Source: Trichaptum fuscoviolaceum (lineage: Eukaryota; Basidiomycota; Agaricomycetes; Hymenochaetales; Trichaptaceae). Taken from it: DNA of 64,000 nt. The notes beneath the pieces were generated by a model. The model searched no databases and was not told where the DNA came from. It was given only the letters and a program-made list of their open reading frames with translations. Shown here piece after piece: positions 8,854-20,667 of this stretch. A program made the translations under genes and the position numbers. Position 1 is the stretch's first letter, and each line of letters begins with the position of its first letter. The stretch is taken from assembly GCA_910574455.1 (NCBI GenBank), contig CAJSYZ010000005.1, forward strand, positions 3,162,001 through 3,226,000, written 5' to 3'.

Positions 8854-11800
8854 ATGTCCATCACAAACTCGCCAACGCGCCGCTGGATGACCCCGCCGCC
8901 AGTATACGAGAATGCACGATCTGGCACGACTTTGAAGCCCTACCTCACGCTGCCTTATATTCTTTCGCTCACATGGCTAGCCTATCCGATCATCTCTCTA
9001 CTCTTCGTCGCGTTCCGCTTGCAGATATCGTCCTCATCTGCTCAGGATGCAGTGTCAGATGCGAAGGGGAACCTATTGACAAGCTGTAGTGCTGCTGAGA
9101 AGGCAGCCACCGCTGCAGCCAGCCTTCCCCGATACATGGCGCAAGGGAGCAACAAACAAATCGCGGACGCAGTAAACGGCACTATGAACGCGGCTCGTGC
9201 GACGTTGGTCCTTGCACTTACCATCCTCGAAGCTGTCATCAACTTCGTTATTGATATCTACCGCTCGACATTCTTTTGTTTCCTTGAGCTTGTCGTTCGA
9301 GGTGGATTGTCCATTCTCATTGGAGCTGTTCAAGAAGTATGTGGCTGTTGTTCGACTGCTAAGGCCATGCTAATTTTGTTGCATCATAGTTTAATACATT
9401 CTTATCCAACACTTTCTCGACTATCAGGACCTCGATTCAGAACGATGTTTCAGCCGCCAATTCTGCCATCTCGAGTGCAATCAGTGCCATTAACAAGGTC
9501 AACCCTTTCGGGGACATCAGCGTCCCGCAATTCAGCATTCCTAGTTTGAGCGCCCTACAGAATGTCACCCTCCCTTCTGATTTCGAGGATTCACTACTGA
9601 AGTTAAATTCATCTCTCCCTTCTCTCGATCAAGTCAGGCAAGCAATTGAGTCTATGTGAGCTTTTCTGTTTTCTTTGATCGTGAGCTGTTCCTAAACTAC
9701 CTAAAGTGTCGATACCCCTTTTGAAGACTTGAAGGCGGATATTAACAACACTTTCGCGGGCATCAGCTTTAACGCTTCCACTCTTCCCGTACCGGAGCAG
9801 CAAACGTTGAGCTTCTGTGGGCAACTCGACACTTCCGTAGTTGACGACCTTGGGAAGGACCTTTTGAAGGCTGCGAAAATCGGAACTATCGTCCTCATCC
9901 TCCTCGCTGTTTTGCTTTTGGCTGCCCACTGCGCTTTAGAATGGTACAAGTGGCGATGCCTGCAGAACCACCTTGAGTATACGCGCCAAGCATGGGTTTC
10001 GGATCCGACAATGAACAACGCTGTCCAGGGAAATGGAGCCCCGTCGTTAACGATGACGGATCATAACTTGCTTATGTTATCCGGGGACCTTCAACATCCT
10101 TTGTTGACTCGCATAGCAAACAAATTATCCACCCTTTTGAATCTCACGCCTTCGCAGTTCACGAATCTTTCATGGTTTTTCCATTACGTATTCCACCCTC
10201 CCGTGCTAGCCTGCTTCCTCATTGGTTTCTTTGGCCTGCTTTCCGTCGAAATGCAGCTCATTGCGGTTAAGCCGCTCGAAGCGAAGTACACTCAGCAAGT
10301 ATCCACGTCCGTCTCGGATTTCTCGAACACGATTGCGACGTCGATCAACACGAGCATGTATAATCAATCCGCGACGTATGCGAATGACATTAACGGTCAA
10401 GTCGACGTTATCCAGTCAACCATCAACGATGGTCTCTTCGGATGGGTCAACGGCACGACCACAACGCTCAACACAACACTCGCAAATTTCTATTCTGACA
10501 TACAGAATGCCGTTTCGACTGTCTTTAACGGGACGATTCTCGAGAACCCGATTCAAGAGTTCGTCAATTGTATCATTGGTACGAAGATTGAAGCTATTGA
10601 GAATGCGTTGACATTCCTTCATGATAACCTCGTGATCGATATCCCACGTGTTAACCAAAGCGTCCTCATCCTCTCTCAAGCCGATGTGGACGAAGCAACG
10701 AGGCCCATTTCAGAAGCTGCTGTTGGCACTGGTAACGATGATTCCGACAGCCTTGTTGGCCGTCTCATCGCACGTTACGTCTCATCGTTGAAGCAAGAGC
10801 GCATTATGTTCGGCATTTTCCTTGGCCTGTGGGGTTTCGTTGTCATCATCGCATTGCTCATCATCTTCTGGCACTCGTATATCAAGCCCGCACTGAACGA
10901 AAGAGGCAGGAAGAAGTATCTTACGGAGCAACGTGATTTCCAGTCGTTTGTTATCCCGTACAAGTCAGACACCGAAATGTATCTCTCTAATGAGAAGAAC
11001 GAGAAGGGAGGGATGGTCACGAGCAACATACCCTCCGTTGCGCCTGCTGTACCGTCCCCACAGCAAGCAACGTTCTTTAACATCAGTCTTCGAACTCCTT
11101 CAGGTCGTCAGCCTTTGAAGGATAATAGCCCTGGAGACACGCACATTCCGATGCAACGCAGTTGGGATAGCTTCCTTGATGCGAGCGTAGAGCAGAACGA
11201 CAATGTCAAGTCGCAGGCTGATGCTTTTGGAGGCTCGCCGACGAAGGAGAAGAGGATACCAAGGAAGTTGACAGCGATCGGACGGAAGGCCATGGGTAGG
11301 GAGCGGTTCATCAGCGATGAACAACGTGACCGCATGCGCGAGGGCGAAGGTCAGGAAGCCGAGGAATTACAAGAGCAGGGCGGCTGGATGAAGCGGATCA
11401 CGACTGTTTTCCGCAAGGAGGACAAGAGCGACTCGAATGGCCTCGATTTCTCTGACTCATCGAGCGGCTCAAGCTTAGTGAAAGCAAGGCCGAACTTGAC
11501 CATCGCCACGAACGTCGACTTCTCTAAAGTTTCCCGAGATCGCCTGCCGACTGCATCAGAGGACGTTCCGAAACGTTCGCCCATGCCTGAGAACATGCCT
11601 CCATCAGCTTGGTCGATCTCTCCTGGGCCAGTTCCGCCTCGTACTCTTCCATGGTTGACGAACCCTCTGAACGTCGCTTCCAAGAGACCAAAGCCCAAGG
11701 CATTGGGACTCCCTCTTTCTCCTCGCTCAAAGCCTCGCAGAAACGCCAGTGTGCCGCTCTCCGTCTCCGCCTATGGACCTCCTGGATTGAACAATGATCT

Positions 11801-12200
11801 CTTGATGCCGAGTACGCCTGCTGCTGCAATGACAACGTCAGCCGCTGTCGTGCGCGAGCGGGGCGATCCGCAGACGCCGTTCTCGTCCGCGATGCCTTCT
11901 GGTGTTCCCTCGTACTACCACACGAACCTTCCGCACTACGCAGGCCGTGATTCCCTCCTTCCTGAGAACGCTGTGCCCCTCCCAATTCAACATAGGCGGA
12001 CATCGTCTGTTCCTCTCTCCACAATGTTCCCTCCCTCATCTTATCCTGCTCGCGGGTCACGCCTACACACGAGACAATCGTCATATAATGTGAATCCATT
12101 CAGCACGCCCTTCGACGATGAAGCACAGGTTGCTCCTAACCGAATGTCACAAAATGAAGCACCTAATGCCGCAAATCCTTTTTCACCTGTTGCAGTATAA
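8854..12200 (+). CDS. PRM1: Plasma-membrane fusion protein PRM1
   Basis: Three exons, 8854-9336, 9390-9655 and 9707-12200, give 1080 aa; the introns are 53 and 51 bp. The layout is that of Prm1: a short cytoplasmic N terminus, a hydrophobic segment near residues 35-58 ([20 protein letters not shown]), another around 115-155, then long extracellular Ser/Asn-rich stretches with many N-x-S/T sites, and further membrane segments near 305-325, 395-425 and 610-640. Prm1 acts at the contact zone of mating cells and during hyphal fusion. After the last membrane segment there is a tail of about 440 residues rich in Ser, Pro and Arg that is longer than in yeast. The ATG at 8854 was chosen because no in-frame ATG lies upstream. 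Confidence 0.9.
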
Positions 12201-12553
12201 CATTCCTTCACAATAACTTTGAACCTTCCGTGCATTTGTAGGAATACATTCAACTAATGTCCCTTCAGTTTCTCTTCTTTCATCGTACTTACCAGCATTT
12301 TTTGTAATTCTCAGCATTTTTATGTATCGACTAACATTCAACCACACCCAACTATATGTATTATATTAGTTCAAAGGAATGTTACTGTGATGTTTGTAAA
12401 AAAGAATTGTGCAGGACTGGATTTCTACTGAGTGTTTATAATAAGTTCGAGAGCTGATATTTGTACGCTAGAAGATGCAACATTTGGTACAGAACTATGA
12501 TACAGTTAAACAGGAAGACAAGCCAACAGAATATACATAGTCGTAAAATCAAT
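12201..12553. other. Convergent intergenic region between PRM1 and PPT1
   Basis: An A/T-rich 353-bp stretch between two gene ends. It should hold both 3' UTRs and poly(A) sites. I see no gene or repeat in it. Confidence 0.5.
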
Positions 12554-13777
12554 CTACGAGAGTTTTCCACCAACAAATCGCCTGACAAGAGGTTGCCAGC
12601 ATTCATCTGAAAGATGCATGTGCTCTCCTTCACAGGTCTCCAGCAAAACGTCTCCACGTTTATCAAGCGTTTTGAGACCAAATGTGTCTGATAAATACAC
12701 CGGTTGAAGACGCATAGGTACAATAGTCTTTGCTTCTGTCTTCACATTCGGATCAGACAACCTTTCTCCCTCTTCTTCGGGCGGTGCATAGGACCCGAAC
12801 CAGGAGCTCTCTTTCGGGACGACGGTTTTGTCTTGAGAGAAAAGCACAAGAATGAGCTTGTTCAGTGAGAGGAACTGGTTCGTATAGCTCGCATTGGCAG
12901 TTTCGGGGATTTCGTTGTTGATGGATGTGAGGAACTTGTTTGTCGCATAGTAGGCTGGAAGTTGATCTGGGTCACGGAAGTATTGTGCCTGCAAGCATAA
13001 GATTGATGAAGCGAAGAGAAGCTACTGGTGGCTGGTGCTTACTTGAACAAGATTCTTCTGTGCCCACTCCGTGTATACACCTGCATGAGCAGCTCGCCTC
13101 GCAGCTTGACACACAAGATCCAGCGGTCGGCATAGCGGTATGTCTGATATTCCCATGTGCTGAGAGCCAAATGTCAAGAGATTGTGAACCGGTGGGTTGT
13201 TGTATCGTTCTACGTAGGCTCTCCAGAATTGACCTCCTAAATGAGATTTCATGAACGACGAACAAGGTTCTGAATCGGACATGACATACCTTGCGAGAAA
13301 CCGATGGCATCAAATCCCTCAGATAACTCTTCGATATCTGCGAGCTGGTTTGACACAAATTCTAATTGTTCGTTCACGTTTCCGAACTACAGGTGATTGC
13401 AATGAGGTCTGCGACAAGTAAAGCGTCTAGATGGTCCATACGAATGCAGCTTGCCTGTCTTTGTCCAGTTCCGGGTCGATGTATACTGAATGAATGAATA
13501 TCCCGGGATGTATCTCCTTTATGAGGTCCGCAAATCTGATCATCCCGGGTGAGTTGTAGGAGTCCCCTTATACAAGTAGTATTTGACAGTTGAGCACATC
13601 AATTTGAAACTGTCTGGACCACACTGTGTACACACCAAGTCCGTGCCACAACACAAGAGGTCGAATTTTAGGCTCATCTTTTGTTACATTTGAGAGTAGA
13701 GGAGCTTGGACGAGAGAATATGCCAAGGAGCATAGAGGTACAGATATGATACTAAATAGTAGTTGCAGTATCAACAT
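12554..13777 (-). CDS. PPT1: Palmitoyl-protein thioesterase (PPT1 family)
   Basis: Five exons, 13777-13636, 13566-13442, 13386-13290, 13236-13043 and 12988-12554, give 330 aa. An N-terminal signal peptide (MLILQLLFSIISVPLCSLAYS) is followed by PLVLWHGLGDSYNS, the oxyanion region. Next come IHPGIFIHSVYIDPELD and the nucleophile elbow AIGFSQGGQF, then LLTFGSQHMGISDIPLC. Near the C terminus FSQDKTVVPKESSWFGSY supplies the likely catalytic Asp, and a GEHMHLSDECW motif the His. The enzyme removes thioester-linked palmitate from proteins during lysosomal/vacuolar breakdown. Intron 1 ends in AAG rather than CAG/TAG, but the phase and the conserved HGLGDSYN junction support it. Length is near the human enzyme (306 aa). 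Confidence 0.92.
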
Positions 13778-13929
13778 TTTGTACTTTATGACGTTCAGTT
13801 TCAGCGTTGAGAGCGCCGCACTCAGGCTGGCGACCTCATTTGGTGGACGTAATTTTTTCACACGGTCTTCGTCCTCAGAGCTGCAGTCTGTCAGTCATTC
13901 ATGCCTTCAACCATCGAAACATAAGAAAG

Positions 13930-15945
13930 ATGGCTTCATCAAGTAAGCTCCAGTGGGTCAAGTATCTGCTTATTGGCTTATGAGCTTCATTTTCAGCTGT
14001 TGGAAAGTTATCGAAAGAAGAGTTCAGACGACAGAAGGACCTCGATGCTGCTCGGAAAGCTGGTACTGCGCCAGCCGAACTCGATGCTGAAGGCAAACCC
14101 ATAAACCCTCACATCCCTCGTAAGCTCCATTGGCTACTCTGTGACATTACTACTGAAGCCCATTGCTATAGAATACATTTCACAGGTGCCATGGTATGTT
14201 GACTCTGGTGCACCTTCACTGGACCATCAACGTAAGACTACAATTCCGAAAGCGAACGACATCAACAAATGGTACAGCCGAGGAAAGACTGCTGGACCTG
14301 CCGCAACTAAATACCGTAAAGGTGCTTGCGAGAATTGTGGTGCTATAACACATAAGAAACAGGATTGTCTTGAGCGGCCACGCAAGAAAGGGGCAAAGTT
14401 CACGGGCAAGGACATCGCTCCGGACGAGCTCATAGAAGAGGTTGATACAGCATACGACGCGAAGCGTGATCGGTGGAATGGATATGACGCTGCGGATCAT
14501 AAGAAGATTTATGATGAATATGCAGCGATCGAGGCGGCGCGACAGAAGATGCGGGAAGAAGAAATTGACAAGCAGATGACGACGACGGACTTGGCTGCTG
14601 TGCGGAAGATGGCGAAGGCGAGTAAGGGCGATGGAGAGAAGGGGACGGATCCAGATTTCGGGTCTAGTGATGAGGACGATGATGACGAAGAAAAGTACGC
14701 GGATGCGGCGGACGCAGTGGGACAAAAGCTGGACACAAAAACCCGTATTACTGTTCGAAACCTGCGTATACGTGAAGATACGGCGAAATATCTCATCAAT
14801 CTCGATCCTGAAAGTGCGTACTACGACCCGAAGACGAGGTCCATGCGTGACGCCCCCGTAAAGAACGTTCCCGCAGAAGATGTGAGTTGATCTATTAACT
14901 TTCGGAATAGAATATTGACTTGGATTCAAGGCAAAGTTTGCTGGTGACAACTTTTTCCGGTACTCTGGGGAGGCACCTGAGGTTCAAAAACTGCAATTAT
15001 TCGCGTGGCAAGCGGCTCAGCGAGGGAACGATGTTCATCTTAATGCATTGCCCACTCAAGGCGAGGTATTGCACAAGCAGTTTAAAGAGAAAAAGGAAGA
15101 ACTGCGCGATACTCAGAAGGTCGGCATCTTAGCGAAGTACGGCGGGGAGCAATATCTGGAGAAGGCGCCGAAGGAACTTTTGCAGGGACAGACAGAAGAA
15201 TACGTTGAATACTCAAGAACGGGGCAAGTCGTCCGAGGAAGAGAAAGGGTCAAGGCCAAGTCAAAGTATCCGGAAGATGGTGAGTGCTTTATAAGGCAGT
15301 TCAGTCGAACTGCGTCTCTAACATTTGTACAGTGTACATCAATAATCATACTGCTGTCTGGGGCTCGTGGTACAATGCAAATAGTGGACAATGGGGATAC
15401 GCATGTTGCCATTCCACTATTCACGTATCATATTGTGCGGGTCTTGCTGCCATTGAGGCTGAGAAATCAAGTAGTGCCACCAACCTCCTTGCCTCCGCTT
15501 CTGCCTCATCCTCTGCTCAGGCCGACGTCCCTTCCAGATCTCTACTAGAAGTCCATCAAGAGAAGATAGAGAAAGGCGAAAGCAGGAATGGCAAAGGAAA
15601 GGATCGGGATCAAAAGTTCGGTCAGAGTAAGTGGAAGCTGGGGGAGGGCGAAGTACAGCTCGATGAGAAACGGTTGGCAGATGCTCTTCAAGACGAAAAG
15701 AAACGGAAAGCACTTGCGAATGAAGAGGATGATGGGGGTCGGGGGAAGAAGAAAAAATATAATTCCGCATTGACAGGAGGTGATAAGAGCTTCGAAGTAA
15801 CAGAGGAAGAACTCGGTATGTACATCTACAGCTACACGGCCATGAAAATATTGACCTAAATCATGCAGAGGCGTACAAGAAGACCAGGCTTGCAGGGATG
15901 GAGGACCCGATGTTCAACTACAAGGACTCGGAAGTAAGCTACTAG
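13930..15945 (+). CDS. SLU7: Pre-mRNA splicing factor SLU7
   Basis: Six exons, 13930-13942, 13997-14119, 14172-14881, 14931-15279, 15333-15815 and 15869-15945, give 584 aa. The first exon is only 13 nt. Diagnostic motifs are [34 protein letters not shown], and a zinc knuckle with [13 protein letters not shown] near residue 95. Later come [17 protein letters not shown] and the closing [22 protein letters not shown]7 works in the second catalytic step of splicing and helps choose the 3' splice site. The stop used here directly follows GAAGTAAGC, which could also be read as a donor, so a further tiny exon is possible. The gene is divergent from PPT1, with only about 150 bp between starts. Confidence 0.93.
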
Positions 15946-16696
15946 CTTGTTTTGTTTTGTACTCATGTATGTATTTCTTGTACTATTCTCGCACATGATA
16001 AATTATTGGCCAGGTCAAACTTGCGCATCAAGCTTAAACTGTGGGGCAAGATTGTTGCTTCGACGTCGTTGGCTTGAGAACTGTACGTGTACAACTTTGG
16101 TTTGCTTATCTCCTTTCAGCGTACTCCTCTGCAATGGCTTGCGTTCTGGAGAATTGTTTCTGTAAGGGACGGCGCGTGACAGGTGATTGTGGGGCCAGAT
16201 CAGCTAGTTTTGGAGGCATTTTCTAAGTTTGGAACTCACTACCACGTACGTTATTACTGAACCTCAACTGAAGGAATGTCTTAGGAATCGCCAACGATGG
16301 TAGACGTTGTTGCTTTCTCTGAGCATCGCTTTAGTGGTTTAGGCAACAGCTTCCTCAGACTTGGGAAACTTACATGAACTGCAAGTCTGCCATCACATCA
16401 TTTTATTATATCTCGATGGAGCATACCGCACCACTCATATGCTTATGGAGGCTCTGCTTTGCGCCACCGACGTATGCTCATAGCCACTAGAGTCAACATT
16501 CTCCCATTCGACGTCAGCGTAGGGCCTGCGGGGCCTTTTGGAGGCACATAAAATGACTGTTCGCCAACTCGATCATTAGAATACTTGAACTACGACCCCC
16601 ACCAACTTCACCTTGCATATTATCGTGAGTCTCTTCCTACCCATAGTATTCATAATATCATGTTGTCTATACAGTTTCTCCATTGATTTATCTATC
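15946..16696. other. Intergenic region with a probable 5'-UTR intron
   Basis: No gene is supported in this 751-bp stretch. At 16625-16674 a GTGAGT...TACAG interval of 50 bp looks like an intron in the 5' UTR of the next gene, because it has the same size and signals as the coding introns here and lies 22 bp before the start codon. Confidence 0.45.
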
Positions 16697-17375
16697 ATGC
16701 CGCTCTTCGGATCAAAGCGTAATGATTTCTCTGGCTCCCCACCTCCCGCAAACAACGTGAACAACAACAACAATGCGGGATACGACGAGGGACGTCCTTC
16801 GCGAGGCGGAAGCCTATTTTCCCGCAGACACAGGTCCACTTCACCTTCTATGACGAACGGCGGAGGATACAATAATCGCAATGCCGACTATACCAATGGA
16901 CGCGGCGGATACAACGACTATGATGACAATGGATACGACAATTCGTCTCGCCCTGCTAAGCGTACCGGGGGACTCTTCTCGCGACGACGCTCCAGCTCCA
17001 CATCCGACGATGCAATGTCGATGGGCACAAATAACAGCTCTGGTCGTCACGGATCAGGCGGAAACCGTCTTCATAACTCCAGGTTTTCAAATGACCCTGC
17101 AATCAACGGCGCACGTCAGAAAGTCAGTGATGCTGAGGAGGCCGAACGTCAAGCCGACCGTGCACTTATCGAGGCTCGCGCGGCTGTCCGTGAGGCGAGG
17201 CAACACGTTAAAAACCTCGAGCGCGAGGCAGAGGAAGAGTACGTATCTCGAAGTTGTTTATCATGATTAATTGAGCTCATGTCTTTCTGCTAGAACTCGT
17301 CTCGCCAAAATGAAGCAGCAAGAGGCAAGGGCTGTAAGCAAGACTGCCAAGGGCTTGGGGAGACACGGCAATTAG
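16697..17375 (+). CDS. Hypothetical low-complexity protein with C-terminal coiled coil
   Basis: Two exons, 16697-17238 and 17294-17375, give 207 aa. I do not recognise a named family. The first 125 residues are disordered, rich in Asn, Gly, Tyr, Arg and Ser, with two short repeats of the type LFSRRR/H. Residues about 140-195 form a charged helix (AEEAERQADRALIEARAAV, then EARQHVKNLEREAEEE) with heptad spacing typical of a coiled coil. There is no signal peptide or membrane segment. A spliced 5' UTR and in-phase exon joining support a real gene. Function is unknown. Confidence 0.7.
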
Positions 17376-17835
17376 TTGCGAATACGATATATTACTTAAT
17401 ACCCTTCCTTCTCTACCATTATATCGTGGATGTGAGTTATATGACTTACTTTCTTGCTCTTCAGTCCTATGCTACTACATATGTAATATTTCAAGTTCCT
17501 GGTCATACTTACCTGCAAAGTTAATCACTTCGAGACATAATTCTTGTTCTTGTTATACCCTTGTACTATACTACATTTCTTACCTTAAATAATATACTTG
17601 TATACATTCCTGTGTAAGATGGCTGACCTCCATCTCCTCCATCTTGTTCGCAAGAAAAGTTGTAAATTATAATGATGAGCAACCTGACTCAGGTAGACCA
17701 GAGCGTGTCGGGTCCGAGCCGAAGCCAGCCCTAAACTTCATGCTGATATCGGGTTCGCGTATTGTATATCTGCCACTGCTATTTCTTTCCCTCATCCTCT
17801 TCCTCATTCTTAGGTCCTTGCTACAAATCTAGACT
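17376..17835. other. Intergenic, no feature seen
   Basis: An A/T-rich 460-bp interval between two genes on the same strand. It should contain the 3' UTR of the coiled-coil gene and the promoter of the next gene. The last 80 bp are C/T-rich, as often seen near fungal transcription starts. Confidence 0.5.
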
Positions 17836-20407
17836 ATGGATACTAATTCCGACAAGAAATTTGTTGATGCATGTGTCCAGACATCCCCGATCGTCCGTGC
17901 CACTTTCAATCAAAGCATACTCGACTTCGACATTCCCCTCGCGACACTCAAAGAAGATTTTCAAGTTTCAGCTAGTGCTGGCGTCGGAGAGTCACTGTTG
18001 CAGAATGCCACACTATCCAGCGGTGATACTGGTGTCCTTGACCTGGTAACTAGATTTCCTCGGACACCCTCGAAGGCGGTGAAGAGCTCCCTTCCCTCTG
18101 CTCGCCCTTCTCAGTTTACTGGCTTGGTCGTGGATAGCAATCTGCAACGACGGATTGTTTCTCTCCCTGAAAATCTTGGAATTGATAAGTTGAAAGAAGA
18201 TATCGCTCGTTCAATACTATCTGGGCCTCGAAGTGTCTCTATGCCTGCAGCATACCGCCATTTTGCTACTCTCGACACGAGCATTGAAGAGAGAAAGCTA
18301 GCTAGGAACACTCCCTCTTTTTCGACTGACTGTGAAGAAGACTCTCGAATTCAAGTATTTCTACGCTCCCCGGGACTCCCAGAAACCCCTTCACCTCCCT
18401 CTTCACCTGATTCGATCGAAATAATTGAGAATAGCGCGCATCTGCCGGAATCCTTTCTACACAACAAGCGGAAGCCGACGAAGGAGGCAAGTGTTCATCA
18501 TAAAGGTCGGGGTTCTATTCTGTATGATATAAGTAAAAAAGTTTGTTACTCACACTTTATCCAGAAACTGAGTGGCTTACTTGGTCGAGCTCTCCGCCGA
18601 GGCCAATACCTGCTCTTCACGGACCCGCTTCCTTACCGTATGCTCGTTGCCCGTCGTGAGTTTCTTATTCATACCTGTCCGACCTCCTACCTAAAACTCC
18701 ATTAGAGGCGCTGAGGGGACAGTTATCGAAGAGAGGTCGACTGCTCCTGGCCTGATTTGGGGCCTCACAGATGAGACTAGCAATAGCGAAAGCTCCCGGA
18801 CTCAGTTTCCTACTATCATTGGCGACAACTTGCACTCTGGAGCATCTCCTGATAGTATTAGGCATTTAGCTCAGAAAGAAAGCAACAAGACTGCAAGGTC
18901 GAGATCCCATGCTGACGATACTCTCTCTGAGGAAATGGAACATCTGCAGATCAAAGAGGGTATCCCCCGACAGGTTTTTTTTGCTCGGAAAAACACTGCA
19001 AATGTGTCAGAGCGTCCGGGACAACTTGGGAACTTGCACTATGAGAATTGCGAACAAACTCTCGTAGCAAGGACTAACCCCAATAATCAAGCTAAACCGC
19101 AATGCCCTGATATGCATAGGTCTACGACAACTACTGCACGAAGCGAACCCAAAACAACGACAAAGGCCAATATGCAAGGCGCAGTAGGAAGCATTATCGA
19201 GCGAACTCGTACAAATTCTGGTACTCTTCTGGACTTCCTTCGTGGCCAATCAGTGTCTGAACTGAACGCTACTGCTCCTGCATTCGTTCCGGCTGGCGTA
19301 CTTGAATCTGAGAATAGGATAGAACAACGCCATCGAGTACCTTCCTTTGAATCAAGAGGCATAGCTCAAGTACAACGTCAATGTTATCGTTCTGATGGTC
19401 TCTTTCTTTCGCCATCGGACTCTTCCTCTCCTGTCTGGTCTGAGCCCTCACCACCCCTTATAGAAACACCAATCTTGAACTATCTGCCGATGCTGCCAAC
19501 GGGTACTCCAGATCTCAATCTTCCCGCTATGGCTCCTATGTTTGGAGGTGACTCTGCTTTTGCGCAATTAAAACAAATCGCACTTTATCAAAAGAACCTT
19601 GAGATGTTGAATTGCTTACGGCAAGCTTTGCAAAAGGACATCGCATCTACACCGACGTTGGGCTCACCTAATCTTACTAATCGCCCAAGGACAACGACTG
19701 CTTTGCCAACGTTCTCTCGGCCTTGCATGCCGATAAACTTGCCAGATCTGGTAGCTTCACAGAGTCCTACTTTCAGCCCAATAATCCCTTCTATAGCGGC
19801 CTCTCCTAACTTGTTCCCGCCAGTTTCAGTTAGCATTGCCCAGATCGGGAATCATAATACTGGGATATCTCCCTCTGTCTCTGCTGCAAGTTCCTTCCCG
19901 TCGCCTGACTCACCTAACGCGCAACAAAGTTCTGTGCGCGACAGCACACACATATATTCTGGCCGGCGTTATCCACGTTCAATACCTTTGGCCCGTATGC
20001 TGGAACGGCGGCTTGCTTCCGTGCCGGAGGAGACAAGCAACGTTACGAGTGATAGCCCAAATTCCCCTGTGATGGCACATTCAACGCAGGAACAGACGCA
20101 ATCTGGTGGGAATACTAGCGCTTCAAATTCTACCGACTTTGACGAGGGCCTCGCCAGGTCCTTGACTTCGCCTGACGGGAAGTCAAGAAGGCAGTTGCGG
20201 GCACCCTCTCGAGGAGATCGGGCATCCAAAGCCAAAAAGTCGCAAGCGAAAACGAAGGCACAAGACATATATCTATTCCAGACGGAGCAAGAAAATGTGG
20301 AGCCAACGGAAAGACCAACTGCACAGAAGAAACGGAAGAATAAACAAGGCACGGCTGCGAATAAAAGCAAGTCTAAATCTTTCAGGACTCAGCGTAAAGA
20401 GCATTGA
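17836..20407 (+). CDS. Uncharacterised large disordered protein with a conserved central block
   Basis: Likely exons are 17836-18505, 18565-18655 and 18706-20407, giving 820 aa; an alternative first donor at 18491 would remove five residues. I cannot name a family. The N-terminal third is Ser/Pro-rich. The splice-dependent middle reads RPIPALHGPASLPYARCPSG followed by AEGTVIEE, a compact block that looks conserved and holds the only well-ordered sequence. The C-terminal half is disordered, with proline-rich stretches, a segment IPLARMLERRLASVPEE, and a strongly basic tail (KAKKSQAKTKAQ, AQKKRKNKQG) that may be a nuclear signal. The block appears only when the two introns are removed in one specific phase, which supports the model. 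Confidence 0.65.
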
Positions 20408-20667
20408 ACATTGCATTGGAATAATTATCTTGCCCGGCGACACCAAAACTTAAGCGACAAAACGATCAATCAAACATCACTTTCACTTTCTTTCTTTTGA
20501 CAATAGCCTACCGATTTCTTGACGATTCCAATTAACTTACGATACTCTGACCATACGGCTTTTCTTGAGGCTGGAATCGATGCCTACATAATTCGACCAT
20601 TGACTGCCAATGAATAAACTCTATAATTAAGGTAATCCTATCGGACCAACAAAATGAACTTTCTCTT
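20408..20667. other. Convergent 3' region
   Basis: 260 bp between the ends of the disordered-protein gene and the 2-methylcitrate dehydratase gene. Probably only 3' UTRs; nothing else seen. Confidence 0.4.

Noticed and set aside
11524..12099. Minus-strand open frame of 191 codons inside PRM1
   Set aside because: It overlaps the confident PRM1 tail, has no family features, and arises from the Ser/Pro/Arg-rich composition of the sense strand.
14216..14950. Minus-strand open frame of 244 codons inside SLU7
   Set aside because: It lies opposite the zinc-knuckle exon of SLU7, whose motifs and splice phases leave no doubt about the sense strand.
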